Below, piece by piece: positions 56,389 through 64,000 of a stretch of 64,000 nucleotides of DNA. The notes beneath the pieces were generated by a model. The model was not told where the DNA came from and made no database searches. It saw only the letters and a program-made list of their open reading frames with translations. This DNA is from Thalassotalea sp. 1_MG-2023. GTDB taxonomy: Bacteria; Pseudomonadota; Gammaproteobacteria; Enterobacterales; Alteromonadaceae. Each line of letters opens with the position of its first letter. The stretch's first letter is position 1. A program made the translations under genes and the position numbers. Location: contig NZ_JAUOPD010000013.1 of assembly GCF_030546745.1 (NCBI RefSeq), forward strand, positions 1-64,000, in the 5' to 3' direction.

Positions 56389-56460
56389 TGTAGATTCTGA
56401 ATAAAGTTGGAAACGTCTAAATAAAGATGGAAACAACTTAACAAAGTTGGAAATTGAAAG
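56389..56460 (+). repeat. Tn7-like right end with three TnsB-type repeats at attTn7
   Basis: Starting 23 bases after the glmS stop, TGT (56389-56391) is followed by eight bases and then AATAAAGT-TGG-AAAC (56400-56414). The Tn7 right end as I remember it runs TGT, eight bases, AATAAAGT-CTT-AAAC, so spacing and core agree exactly. Two more copies follow at 20-base intervals: AATAAAGATGGAAAC (56420-56434) and AACAAAGTTGGAAAT (56440-56454). Tn7R carries overlapping TnsB sites at 20-21-base spacing. The position equals the Tn7 insertion point. The five bases before TGT (GTGCT, 56384-56388) would be the target duplication. Confidence 0.75.
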
Positions 56461-56478
56461 GGCTCAATGAGCCCTTTT
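56457..56478. terminator. Terminator between glmS and hsdR
   Basis: A perfect 9-bp stem AAAGGGCTC (56457-56465)/GAGCCCTTT (56469-56477), loop AAT, followed by T. It lies between the convergent glmS and hsdR genes, inside the putative transposon end, and can act from both sides. Confidence 0.85.
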
Positions 56479-56503
56479 GCTTTGAATTGTCGTGTAAATA
56501 ATA

Positions 56504-59500
56504 TTAAATCTCACCCCCAACGCCTTTAAACTTATCAACGAAAGCAGCAATTTTCTGGAAAACGAGTTGCTTAAGAGTTCGATATTTTGGATTTAAAGGA
56601 CTCAATTTTGGTAAAGCATCAGTGAGTGCTGTACCATTTTCTGACGCAAATTCTCGTTTTAGAGAAAAAGAAATATATCGCTTCGCAGCTTCTTCATTTA
56701 AAGACTCTGATTCAATAATCTCTTTTGCTTCTTTAACCTGCTCCGCCTGCGCAAATTTGAAGAAAGCGTCGATAATGCTGGCTTTGTCATTGATCTCATC
56801 TAGGTTTGTCTGGTTAATAAAATCAACCACTAAGCTCTCTTTCGCTCTATTGCCAAGGCTACCGCGGATCATACGACGAACTTCTTCAATCAAGCCTTCT
56901 TTGCTCTTGTTCTTCTTATTGTGATCAAAAATCAGTTCAAGAATGTAATCGAGGTTTATTTCTTGGGATTTAAGCAAATCAATTTCAAAGACCACATCGT
57001 CCCAGTCTACCGTTGACTTATCTTTGTCCTGACCTTCTTTATCGCGTCGCAACCAGTCGCGGGTATCGTTGTAGGTAGAGCGATAATCTTGAATAGCTCG
57101 CTCGCTTGGCATATCGATGGTTTGCATTGCCTCGATGTCAGCATCGTCCAGATAGTACTTTGACTTGAACTCTTCAACAGCTTGTTCATCACTGGTATCT
57201 AGGCTTTGCAGTGCTTTCAAGCCAGCAAATTCATCGTAGTTTTGTAAAATATTTTCTGCTTTGAGGTATTCACCAAATAGCTTGGCAAATTCCTTTTTAT
57301 CTTGTTCTTTTTCAATATTTTCTGGGTTTGGAAAGCGTTCTTGCAGCTCTTTTACGATATCAACAAAACCTCGACGCGCTTGGCCAGTAGCAATATCGTT
57401 AAAGCCTTCCATGTATTCTTTGTAGCTCTTCTCCAACACCACATTTTTGGTGTTTTTGTCACCAAACAAAGTAATGGCATCAATGGTTGCCTGCTCTAAG
57501 TCCCGGAAGGTAACAATATTGCCAAAGGTCTTAGTCGCATCATAAATGCGGTTAGTGCGAGAAAATGCCTGCATCAAGCCGTGATAGCGCAAATTCTTAT
57601 CAACAAACAAGGTATTGAGCGTAGGCGCATCAAAGCCCGTTAAAAACATACCGACCACTATGAGCAAATCTATTTCTTGATTCTTCACGCGCTGGGCAAG
57701 GTCACGGTAATAATTCTGAAAGCCATTACTGTCCACGCCATAGTTAGATTTAAACATGGCGTTGTAATCGTTAATCGCGGCGCTCAAAAATTCTTTTGCG
57801 CTGCTGTTCATGACACTGACTTCAAAACTCTCATCTAAAATATCACCAATGGCGTCCTGCTCTTCATTGGCAGCAAATGAGAAGATAGTCGCAATGCGCA
57901 GAGGCTTACTTGTGGGGCCATTGTCGGCCTCGGCCTGCAATGTTTTGAAGGTTTCATAGTACGCTTTCGCTGCATCAACACTACTTACCGCAAACATGGC
58001 GTTAAACCCTTTGGCGCCAGAATAGGCTCGATGCGTTTTCTGGTTAAAATGGTTCAGAATATACTGCGAGATTTCACGAATGCGCATTGGATGTAAAAAC
58101 GCTTTCTTGTTCTCCGCCGCACTAAGCTTCTTATCATCCTGCTCAGTCTCAATGCTCTTAAATTGCGGACGAACATCGTTATAGTCCACTTTGAACTTGA
58201 GTACTTTTTCATCACAAATGGCATCAGTGATCACATAAGTGTGCAACTGCTGGCCAAACACGCTGCCCGTGGTTTCAGCACCCAAGGCGTTTTCAGGGAA
58301 AATTGGCGTACCGGTAAAGCCAAACTGGTAGTACTTTTTGAATTTCTTCTTCAGGTTTTTCTGCGCTTCACCGAACTGGCTTCGATGACACTCATCAAAA
58401 ATAAAGACAACTTGCTTGTTATAGATAGCTAAATCGCTTTCACTTTTGATTAAGTTATTGAGCTTTTGGATTGTGGTGACGACAATCTTGTTATCGTCTT
58501 TATCCAGGTTACTCTTAAGCCCTGCGGTACTGTCTGAACCGTTCACACTATCAGGCGAAAACCGCTGATACTCTTTCATGGTCTGATAGTCGAGGTCTTT
58601 TCTGTCCACCACAAAAAAAACTTTATCAATACAGTCTAAATCGGTGGCCAAACGTGCCGCTTTAAAGCTGGTGAGTGTTTTGCCTGAACCAGTAGTGTGC
58701 CAAATGTACCCGCCGCTCTCGGTGTTGCTCCAATTCTTAGCGTTAAACGCGCTCTTAATCTTCCATAAAATACGCTCTGTAGCGGCAATCTGGTAGGGGC
58801 GCATTACAAGTAAGGTATTGCTGACGTCAAACACCGAGTAACGCAAGATCACTTCAAGCAAGGTCTCTTTCTGGAAAAAAGTGGCGGTAAAGTCTTTTAA
58901 ATCCTTGATCAGCGTATTGTCAGATTTTGCCCAGTTCATCGTAAAATCGAAGCTGTTTTTGTCGCGCTTGGTGGTATTGGCAAAATAGCGCGTGTCGGTG
59001 CCATTAGAGATCACAAATAGCTGCAAGAACTTGTACAAGGAGTTCTCTGCATTAAAGCTTTCTTTACTGTAGCGATGTATTTGGTTAAACGCCTCACGGA
59101 TCGCCACACCACGCTTTTTCAGTTCGATTTGCACCAAAGGCAAACCATTGACCAAAATCGTCACATCATAACGGTTGGCATAGCTGCCCGTTTGTTCAAA
59201 CTGCTTAATGACCTGAACCTTATTACGAGCAATAGTCTTCTTGTCGAACAGGTAGATGTTTTCGATATGACCATCATCGAAGACAAAATCGAAGATATAG
59301 TCACTGTGCACCTTGCGAGTTTTGTCGAGAATATTGTCGCTGGCTGTGTTCAGGTATTGCTCGCAAAAGCGAGCCCACTCGGCATCGGTAAACTCGACCT
59401 TATTAAGGGCTTGTAGCTGATTGCGCACATTCACCATCATGGCATCGGGTGTCGTCAGATCAGGTAAATACTCATAGCCCTGGTTGCTTAGGTCTTGAAT

Positions 59501-59617
59501 CAGTTCACGCTCTAAATCACCTTCGCTCTGGTAGCCCTCAGCAATTTGGTCTTGGCGTGTGTATTTATCTAAAACAATGTAATTTTTAGACTCTGCGATT
59601 GCTTTGTATTCTGCCAT
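56504..59617 (-). CDS. hsdR: Type I restriction enzyme subunit R
   Basis: HsdR translocates and cuts unmethylated DNA as part of the R2M2S complex. The 1037 residues have an N-terminal PD-(D/E)xK nuclease with Asp151 in RYDVTI, Glu165 and Lys167 in IELKKRG, and a QxxxY motif at QIHRY (179-183). The SF2 motor follows: Walker A HTTGSGKT (307-314), DECH (408-411), FTGTPIF, and [24 protein letters not shown] in the second RecA-like domain. A long helical C-terminus binds the methylase core. It is full length and intact. It starts eight bases after prrC. Confidence 0.97.
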   Translation of the reverse strand: MAEYKAIAESKNYIVLDKYTRQDQIAEGYQSEGDLERELIQDLSNQGYEYLPDLTTPDAMMVNVRNQLQALNKVEFTDAEWARFCEQYLNTASDNILDKTRKVHSDYIFDFVFDDGHIENIYLFDKKTIARNKVQVIKQFEQTGSYANRYDVTILVNGLPLVQIELKKRGVAIREAFNQIHRYSKESFNAENSLYKFLQLFVISNGTDTRYFANTTKRDKNSFDFTMNWAKSDNTLIKDLKDFTATFFQKETLLEVILRYSVFDVSNTLLVMRPYQIAATERILWKIKSAFNAKNWSNTESGGYIWHTTGSGKTLTSFKAARLATDLDCIDKVFFVVDRKDLDYQTMKEYQRFSPDSVNGSDSTAGLKSNLDKDDNKIVVTTIQKLNNLIKSESDLAIYNKQVVFIFDECHRSQFGEAQKNLKKKFKKYYQFGFTGTPIFPENALGAETTGSVFGQQLHTYVITDAICDEKVLKFKVDYNDVRPQFKSIETEQDDKKLSAAENKKAFLHPMRIREISQYILNHFNQKTHRAYSGAKGFNAMFAVSSVDAAKAYYETFKTLQAEADNGPTSKPLRIATIFSFAANEEQDAIGDILDESFEVSVMNSSAKEFLSAAINDYNAMFKSNYGVDSNGFQNYYRDLAQRVKNQEIDLLIVVGMFLTGFDAPTLNTLFVDKNLRYHGLMQAFSRTNRIYDATKTFGNIVTFRDLEQATIDAITLFGDKNTKNVVLEKSYKEYMEGFNDIATGQARRGFVDIVKELQERFPNPENIEKEQDKKEFAKLFGEYLKAENILQNYDEFAGLKALQSLDTSDEQAVEEFKSKYYLDDADIEAMQTIDMPSERAIQDYRSTYNDTRDWLRRDKEGQDKDKSTVDWDDVVFEIDLLKSQEINLDYILELIFDHNKKNKSKEGLIEEVRRMIRGSLGNRAKESLVVDFINQTNLDEINDKASIIDAFFKFAQAEQVKEAKEIIESESLNEEAAKRYISFSLKREFASENGTALTDALPKLSPLNPKYRTLKQLVFQKIAAFVDKFKGVGGEI

Positions 59618-59625
59618 ATCTATTC

Positions 59626-60819
59626 CTAAGCCTGTATCCCTTGTTGAGTGCGAATGCCTTTATAAATATTGTCTATCTCTTTCACTAGAAACTTAAAGAC
59701 GCGCTTATGATCTTCTTCGACTTCGGCCACTTCATGGCCTGCGTGTTTTGCATGGTTATATAAATTAATCACCCGTGCATAGGGGTTTACTTGCCCCTTG
59801 GCCCTATTACCTTTGACACCGGGCAACAGCTCACCCCACTCTTCGTACCCCAAAAACGTTGAGGTTTTTTCGAGTACATTTCGCAAAAAATTAAAGTGGT
59901 ATTTGTGGATATCGCCTGAGTCTGCCGCTTTCATTAATTCATTCTTTAAATGCAGGTGATACGAGAAGGGCGAGTCATTTTCTTGCTCAATCAGGTCATG
60001 TTTGCCATCATCGAGCTTGCGCAAAACGAACTTGGGTGCTCGATTAAACTCGTTATGCAATACATTGTAAAAAAGCGGATTATGCGTGGTGATGATGAAC
60101 TTAAGACCAGAAATAGCGAAATCACTCGACTTAATTAAACGAGCTAAATCAACAGCCAACTCTATTAGATGGTTGTCATCTAACGAGCTCACTGGGTCAT
60201 CAATAAACACATATTGTAATTGGTTAAACTGGTCAGTTTCGCGGCTAGCATCTTCAGGTACATTTAAGATGCTAATCACTTGTTCAAGCAATGAATAAAA
60301 AATACTCCAAATAAAGTTACTTTCTTCACCCTTAGATATTTTCAAATTTCCCGAGCTTTCAGAGCCCGTTTCATAAGAGAATGTCACTTCAGGGTAAGTT
60401 TTTTCACCTGTTTTCTTGCCTGCAATAATGACATCTTTCTCATGGAATAACGGCATTAATTTATCGTTAGTGTAGCGCTGGAAGTTTTTTATAATGTCGG
60501 TATCGCCTCGCTCACGTAGAATCCAGTCAGTGAATGTGTTTGGCTGTATTCTTAATTTTGGATCTATATCCTTTTCTAAATCGTTATCCCAGTAAAACAA
60601 GTCTTCCGTAAACGCGTTGTAATACAAAATCTTGTGGCGCGACAGTAGCGCTTGCTCTGCACCATCAAGATCATCAAATCCATCGTCTTTTGGCGCGATA
60701 ATCTCTTTAAATTCACGCGACAAACGTGTTTTACCTGTACCATTAAAGGCATAGATTAACTGCACCTTTTTATCGGACGCGTGCAACAACTCTGCTATTT
60801 CCGTTAGCGTTTTACTCAT
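59626..60819 (-). CDS. prrC: Anticodon nuclease PrrC
   Basis: PrrC cleaves tRNA-Lys in the anticodon loop when its partner restriction enzyme is inactivated, as by the phage T4 Stp peptide. At 397 residues it equals E. coli PrrC (396). The N-terminal ABC-like NTPase has Walker A AFNGTGKT (24-31), [18 protein letters not shown], signature ISKGEES (161-167), Walker B YVFIDD (203-208), D-loop SSLD and [14 protein letters not shown] (284-292) lies in the region linked to tRNA recognition. The nuclease domain shows Arg313, Glu317 and His356, matching the published triad Arg320-Glu324-His356 of E. coli. The ATG overlaps the hsdS stop by one base. The gene order hsdM-hsdS-prrC-hsdR is that of the prr locus. 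Confidence 0.93.
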   Translation of the reverse strand: MSKTLTEIAELLHASDKKVQLIYAFNGTGKTRLSREFKEIIAPKDDGFDDLDGAEQALLSRHKILYYNAFTEDLFYWDNDLEKDIDPKLRIQPNTFTDWILRERGDTDIIKNFQRYTNDKLMPLFHEKDVIIAGKKTGEKTYPEVTFSYETGSESSGNLKISKGEESNFIWSIFYSLLEQVISILNVPEDASRETDQFNQLQYVFIDDPVSSLDDNHLIELAVDLARLIKSSDFAISGLKFIITTHNPLFYNVLHNEFNRAPKFVLRKLDDGKHDLIEQENDSPFSYHLHLKNELMKAADSGDIHKYHFNFLRNVLEKTSTFLGYEEWGELLPGVKGNRAKGQVNPYARVINLYNHAKHAGHEVAEVEEDHKRVFKFLVKEIDNIYKGIRTQQGIQA

Positions 60820-61949
60820 TAAGCTGCCTCATCTGAATGAGATTTCGGGAAGCTCAACAACAGGTCACGATAATACTCGTATTGTTTTTGGCGAAGCTCG
60901 ATTTCGCGAGGAAGGCCTTCGGTGATGGAACTTGTTAACGTGTCGAATTTATCCAAAAGACTGATAATACGAGCTTGCTCCTCAAGTGCAGGTAAAGGAA
61001 TCTTAATCTCATTCAAAATTGCCTGAGTAAGACTTGGTCTACCTGACCCGGTATCTAATTGCATCATGTCAATAGTTGTCATGAAATAAAAAAAGAATTT
61101 TGGAATGATTTTATTGAGGTCTAATTCTGTATAGTAAATCGTATCAACATTCCAGAATGGCTCATCTACATAAAAAATATTAGTTATCGAGCCTTTTCTT
61201 GGTATTAATACAGTCGGTTTGTCGTAAGCAAAAGTATCCACATACCGCATGATTCCGCCAGAGCCATAAACGGGGATATTGCCCGCTCCCAACTTCTTCC
61301 AGTCTTTGCCATTTTTGATATTGGCAACTGTACTTAATTTTACCCACTCAACGTCACCGTCTTCAAAACTTAGCAACTGGTCGCGGTAGTAGTTGTATTG
61401 TTTTTTACGCATGTTAAGCTCGGCGGTCAGCTCGGCGGTCATGGCGGTAAATGCGTCCAGAATGCGCACTATTTCAGCTTGTATTGCCAGCGATTTTTCT
61501 GGGTTATCTGGACATGGGATGGGGAGCGGTATATCAACCAGCTTTCCTTTGGTCAGCTTGGCACGACCACCACCAGATAAAAACGGAACAAAGTTAACAA
61601 TACAAAGGTAGTGATATAGGTAGCGTGTATTGAGAACTTCTTTACCTCTCACAACATGAACATGGTTGTTTGCCCAGAACCTACCCGTTGCGTATTGAAT
61701 AGAGTAGTTCTCAAGACTTGCTGAACCATCTTCAGCAATAAGCACGAACTCACCATCATGAGTGTAGCCGTCAACATAATCTTGAATGTTGTTTGCGCCA
61801 TAATACGGCGTTTCTCCTGCTACACGCAGCGCTGCTTTTACGGGCTTTCGACCACTATTGGCTATTTCAACCGCGTGTTCATTCCCTAGCGTCGTCCATT
61901 CAACCTCAACCCCATCCAGCAGTTTCTCTAAATAGTTCAACTGACTCAT
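60819..61949 (-). CDS. hsdS: Type I restriction-modification specificity subunit S
   Basis: HsdS recognises the bipartite DNA target and holds two HsdM. The 376 residues show two target-recognition domains (about 15-150 and 205-330), each followed by a conserved helical spacer: [33 protein letters not shown] and [37 protein letters not shown], here read as repeated Q-Y-x-YYRDxLLSF endings. The target sequence cannot be predicted from this alone. Its start overlaps hsdM by four bases and its stop overlaps prrC by one. Confidence 0.95.
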   Translation of the reverse strand: MSQLNYLEKLLDGVEVEWTTLGNEHAVEIANSGRKPVKAALRVAGETPYYGANNIQDYVDGYTHDGEFVLIAEDGSASLENYSIQYATGRFWANNHVHVVRGKEVLNTRYLYHYLCIVNFVPFLSGGGRAKLTKGKLVDIPLPIPCPDNPEKSLAIQAEIVRILDAFTAMTAELTAELNMRKKQYNYYRDQLLSFEDGDVEWVKLSTVANIKNGKDWKKLGAGNIPVYGSGGIMRYVDTFAYDKPTVLIPRKGSITNIFYVDEPFWNVDTIYYTELDLNKIIPKFFFYFMTTIDMMQLDTGSGRPSLTQAILNEIKIPLPALEEQARIISLLDKFDTLTSSITEGLPREIELRQKQYEYYRDLLLSFPKSHSDEAA

Positions 61950-63526
61950 GCGTCAACCTCCCCACCTTCAATTTCCGCCACAATGGCGTCAATATCACTG
62001 CGAAGTGCATCAATTTTAGCAACGGTGGTTTTAAGTTCGGCATTAAGCTCTGTAATGTCCACTAGCTCGCGGTTGTCTTTCGCTTCCACATAACTGCTCA
62101 CCGATAGGTTGTAGCTGTTGCCTGCGATAACATCCAAATCAACCGATTTGGCAAAATGCTCCACATTCTCTTTGCTGGCAAACACTTTCATAATTTGCTG
62201 AATATGACCCGGATTTTTTTCGTCGTCGTTGTCCGTTAAAACGTTGTTATTGGTTTCTTTTTTAAACAAACCGCTGGCATCAATAAACTGGGTGGTAGTG
62301 TCAGTTTTGTGTTTAGACAGCACCAAAATATTTACCGCAATGGTGGTGCCAAAGAACAGATTAGGAGCTAATGAAATCACGGTTTCAACGTAGTTGTTAT
62401 CTACTAGGTACTGGCGAATTTTTTGCTCAGCCCCGCCACGGTAAAAAATACCGGGGAAGCAAACAATGGCTGCACGTCCTTTGCCTGATAGGTAACTGAG
62501 GGCATGCAGCACAAAAGCAAAGTCGGCTTTTGATTTGGGCGCAAGTACACCTGCGGGCGCAAAGCGGTCGTCGTTGATTAGGGTTGGGTCGTCGCTACCA
62601 ATCCATTTCACTGAATAAGGCGGGTTAGAGACAATAGCATCAAAGGGTTTGTCATCTAAAAAGTGCGGTTCGGTTAATGTATCACCCAACTGAATATTAA
62701 ACTTGTCGTAGTTAATATTGTGCAAAAACATATTCATACGCGCCAAGTTATAGGTGGTGTGGTTAAGTTCTTGACCAAAAAAACCATCTTCAATGATATG
62801 CGCATCAAAGTGCTTTTTAGCTTGTAACAGCAACGAGCCGGAGCCCGCCGCAGGGTCATAGATTTTATTGACACTGGTTTGGCCGTGCATGGCCAGCTGC
62901 GCGATGAGTTTTGAAACGTGCTGAGGGGTGAAAAATTCACCACCGGATTTACCCGCATTCGCGGCATAGTTTGAAATCAGGAACTCGTAGGCATCACCGA
63001 ATAAATCAATTTGGTTGTCTTCAAAATTACCGAAGGTTAAACCTGCCACGCCTTTTAACACAGCTGCCAAGCGTTTGTTTTTTGCCTCTACCGTATTACC
63101 CAGACGATTACTGGTGGTATCAAAATCCGCAAACAAGCCTTTGATGTCTTTTTCTGAATCATAGCCATTGGCTGAGTTTTCGATTGCAGCAAAAATTGCT
63201 GCCAAATCCGTATTTAAATTTTCGTTTTTGTGTGCATTAGCCGCCACATTGCTAAACAACTGGCTAGGGTAAAGAAAATAGCCTTTGGTTTTAATGGCAT
63301 CTTCTTTGGCAAACTTGATGTTTTCGTCATCGTCAGACATGGCAGCATAATTAACGCTCTCATCTCCGCCTGTGATGTAGTTGACAAAGTTTTCACTGAT
63401 AAAACGGTAGAACAGCGTACCCAGTACATATTGCTTAAAATCCCAACCATCCACTGAGCCTCGCACATCGTTGGCAATCGCCCATATTTGGCGTTGAAGT
63501 TCGGCACGTTGTTGTAAACTTGTCAT
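61946..63526 (-). CDS. hsdM: Type I restriction-modification DNA methyltransferase subunit M
   Basis: HsdM methylates adenine at N6 within the HsdS target. The 526 residues have an N-terminal helical domain (about 7-150; [22 protein letters not shown] is the family start, shown in part), SAM motif [12 protein letters not shown] (224-234), [17 protein letters not shown], and catalytic motif IV NPPY (301-304). The C-terminal helices (about 470-526) contact HsdS. It is first of the four-gene hsdM-hsdS-prrC-hsdR unit, whose junctions overlap or lie within eight bases. AGGAAT serves as ribosome site. Confidence 0.97.
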   Translation of the reverse strand: MTSLQQRAELQRQIWAIANDVRGSVDGWDFKQYVLGTLFYRFISENFVNYITGGDESVNYAAMSDDDENIKFAKEDAIKTKGYFLYPSQLFSNVAANAHKNENLNTDLAAIFAAIENSANGYDSEKDIKGLFADFDTTSNRLGNTVEAKNKRLAAVLKGVAGLTFGNFEDNQIDLFGDAYEFLISNYAANAGKSGGEFFTPQHVSKLIAQLAMHGQTSVNKIYDPAAGSGSLLLQAKKHFDAHIIEDGFFGQELNHTTYNLARMNMFLHNINYDKFNIQLGDTLTEPHFLDDKPFDAIVSNPPYSVKWIGSDDPTLINDDRFAPAGVLAPKSKADFAFVLHALSYLSGKGRAAIVCFPGIFYRGGAEQKIRQYLVDNNYVETVISLAPNLFFGTTIAVNILVLSKHKTDTTTQFIDASGLFKKETNNNVLTDNDDEKNPGHIQQIMKVFASKENVEHFAKSVDLDVIAGNSYNLSVSSYVEAKDNRELVDITELNAELKTTVAKIDALRSDIDAIVAEIEGGEVDA

Positions 63527-63552
63527 TTATAATTCCTATTAAACTGATACTA

Positions 63553-63574
63553 ATACGTGTCACTCGACACGTAT
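63553..63574. promoter_or_regulatory. Hairpin/palindrome upstream of hsdM
   Basis: Perfect 9-bp arms ATACGTGTC (63553-63561) and GACACGTAT (63566-63574) around four bases, 27 bases before the hsdM start and in the 87-base gap after the small upstream gene. There is no T run in the direction of transcription, so an operator or an mRNA structure controlling hsdM is more likely than a terminator. Confidence 0.55.
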
Positions 63575-63613
63575 GAAAAATTCTAACTTGGGGGGACAAT
63601 TTGCGCGTTTAAG

Positions 63614-63853
63614 CTAAATTCTGTTGGTATCCAACCCCGCAGCTTTAAGCCTGGTGGTTAAGTTACGCATTTTGCTGAACTCAGTTCCTAAACTTTGTTT
63701 AAGCCCAACACCTTCACAGAACTCTTTTGAGGTGATGTGCTTTAATTCATCCGCGTATTTGATCATTTGCAGGTGCAACTCAGCCGTATACTGATTGCGT
63801 GGTGCATCAGCGAGTGCCAATTTTATTTGCTCAAAAATTATTTGTTCAGACAT
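63614..63853 (-). CDS. Small protein of unknown function heading the hsd operon
   Basis: A 79-residue helical cytosolic protein. The C-terminal half (ITSKEFCEGVGLKQSLGTEFSKMRNLTTRLKAAGLD) looks like a compact helix-turn-helix or related DNA-binding fold, with a GxG turn and a basic last helix. I recall similar short proteins ahead of hsdM genes in other bacteria but cannot name the family. It reads in the same direction as hsdM, 87 bases ahead. A perfect 20-base palindrome lies 26 bases before its ATG, which fits an autoregulated controller of restriction gene expression. That role is inferred. Confidence 0.7.
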   Translation of the reverse strand: MSEQIIFEQIKLALADAPRNQYTAELHLQMIKYADELKHITSKEFCEGVGLKQSLGTEFSKMRNLTTRLKAAGLDTNRI

Positions 63854-63879
63854 GATCAGGACTTCATTTTTATCATTTA

Positions 63880-63899
63880 GCTAAATTAGCTAATTTAGC
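63880..63899. promoter_or_regulatory. Perfect 20-base palindrome, candidate operator
   Basis: GCTAAATTAGCTAATTTAGC is its own reverse complement over all 20 bases and lies 26 bases upstream of the small gene at the head of the hsd operon, where its promoter should be. It contains TTAGC/GCTAA units repeated in both directions, as expected of an operator for a dimeric protein. Confidence 0.65.
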
Positions 63900-63979
63900 A
63901 ACAATATGCAAAGACTATCATCAGAGGATCTAACTAGCGGTTATTTTATGATCGCGAATAGCTGAGTTTTTAGCACCTC

Positions 63980-63997
63980 AACAACATAAATGTTGTT
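63980..63997. repeat. Inverted repeat at the right edge
   Basis: AACAACAT (63980-63987) and ATGTTGTT (63990-63997) form a perfect 8-bp stem with a two-base loop. It may end a gene entering from the right, but the window stops here and no T run is visible on the minus strand. Nothing else is seen in 63900-63979. Confidence 0.4.
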
Positions 63998-64000
63998 ATT

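Larger units (their letters stand above)
56389..64000. mobile_element. Tn7-like element, right-end portion with restriction/anticodon-nuclease cargo (partial)
   Basis: The Tn7-type end next to glmS marks one boundary; the other boundary and any tnsABCD genes are not in the window. In Tn7 the right end faces glmS and the transposition genes read from the other end, so cargo is expected here. The five genes present form a prr-type restriction locus. Spot counts agree with foreign origin: 57601-57660 has 27 G/C in 60 bases against 16 in 60 at 36661-36720, though this is not a full computation. An old, decayed insertion with only one end left is the alternative. Confidence 0.55.

Noticed and set aside
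56401-56460. The three 20-base repeats as a CRISPR array
   Set aside because: The units abut with no spacers, are degenerate and sit exactly at the Tn7 insertion point; TnsB sites explain them better. No CRISPR array was seen elsewhere.
59626-60819. RloC-type or generic AAA ATPase instead of PrrC
   Set aside because: There is no long coiled coil or zinc hook as in RloC, and length, gene order and the Arg/Glu/His triad fit PrrC specifically.

Overview
The window comes from the chromosome of a marine gammaproteobacterium of the Alteromonadales, most likely Colwelliaceae (Colwellia/Thalassotalea type). This rests on gene order, AT-rich composition and protein character; no 16S sequence lies inside the window. 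It holds the replication-origin neighbourhood of the chromosome and ends in an accessory island.

Region 1 (1-6182): a likely rRNA operon promoter fires leftward out of the window. Next to it sits the yrdA-yrdB-aroE block, as at E. coli rrnD. Then come a truncated hemoglobin, an OmpW porin, a membrane GGDEF enzyme and a tsaC-hemF-dgkA operon. Region 2 (6300-18323): purE-purK, a zinc-ribbon protein, a lipoprotein, arfB, the smg-dprA-LysM gene group, the divergent def-fmt-rsmB-trkA group, and trkH. Region 3 (18336-26537): yigZ, pepQ, slt, a SPOR-domain envelope protein, tusA and glyQ-glyS.

Region 4 (27059-42604) is the origin core: dnaA-dnaN-recF-gyrB leftward and rpmH-rnpA-yidD-yidC-mnmE-mioC rightward, then a clear oriC, then mnmG-rsmG-parA-parB. 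recF carries two perfect ParB-binding parS sites. The dnaA promoter has a DnaA box in its spacer, and oriC has four perfect DnaA boxes, eleven clustered GATC sites and a 12-bp AT-rich tandem repeat. Region 5 (42653-49829) is the complete F1Fo ATP synthase operon atpIBEFHAGDC with its own promoter and terminator. Region 6 (49879-56365) has a small secreted protein, glmU, a chemoreceptor, a DeoR-type regulator and glmS.

Region 7 (56389-64000) is the accessory part. Twenty-three bases after the glmS stop, where Tn7 inserts, there is a TGT followed by three 20-bp-period repeats that align with the TnsB sites of the Tn7 right end. Behind it lies a type I restriction-modification operon in the order hsdM-hsdS-prrC-hsdR. 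The third gene matches the tRNA anticodon nuclease PrrC, including an Arg-Glu-His triad. The operon is headed by a small unknown gene that sits behind a perfect 20-bp palindrome. I read this as a Prr-type two-layer antiphage locus (DNA restriction guarded by a suicidal tRNA nuclease) carried by a Tn7-like element. The transposition genes and other end of that element would lie beyond the right edge.
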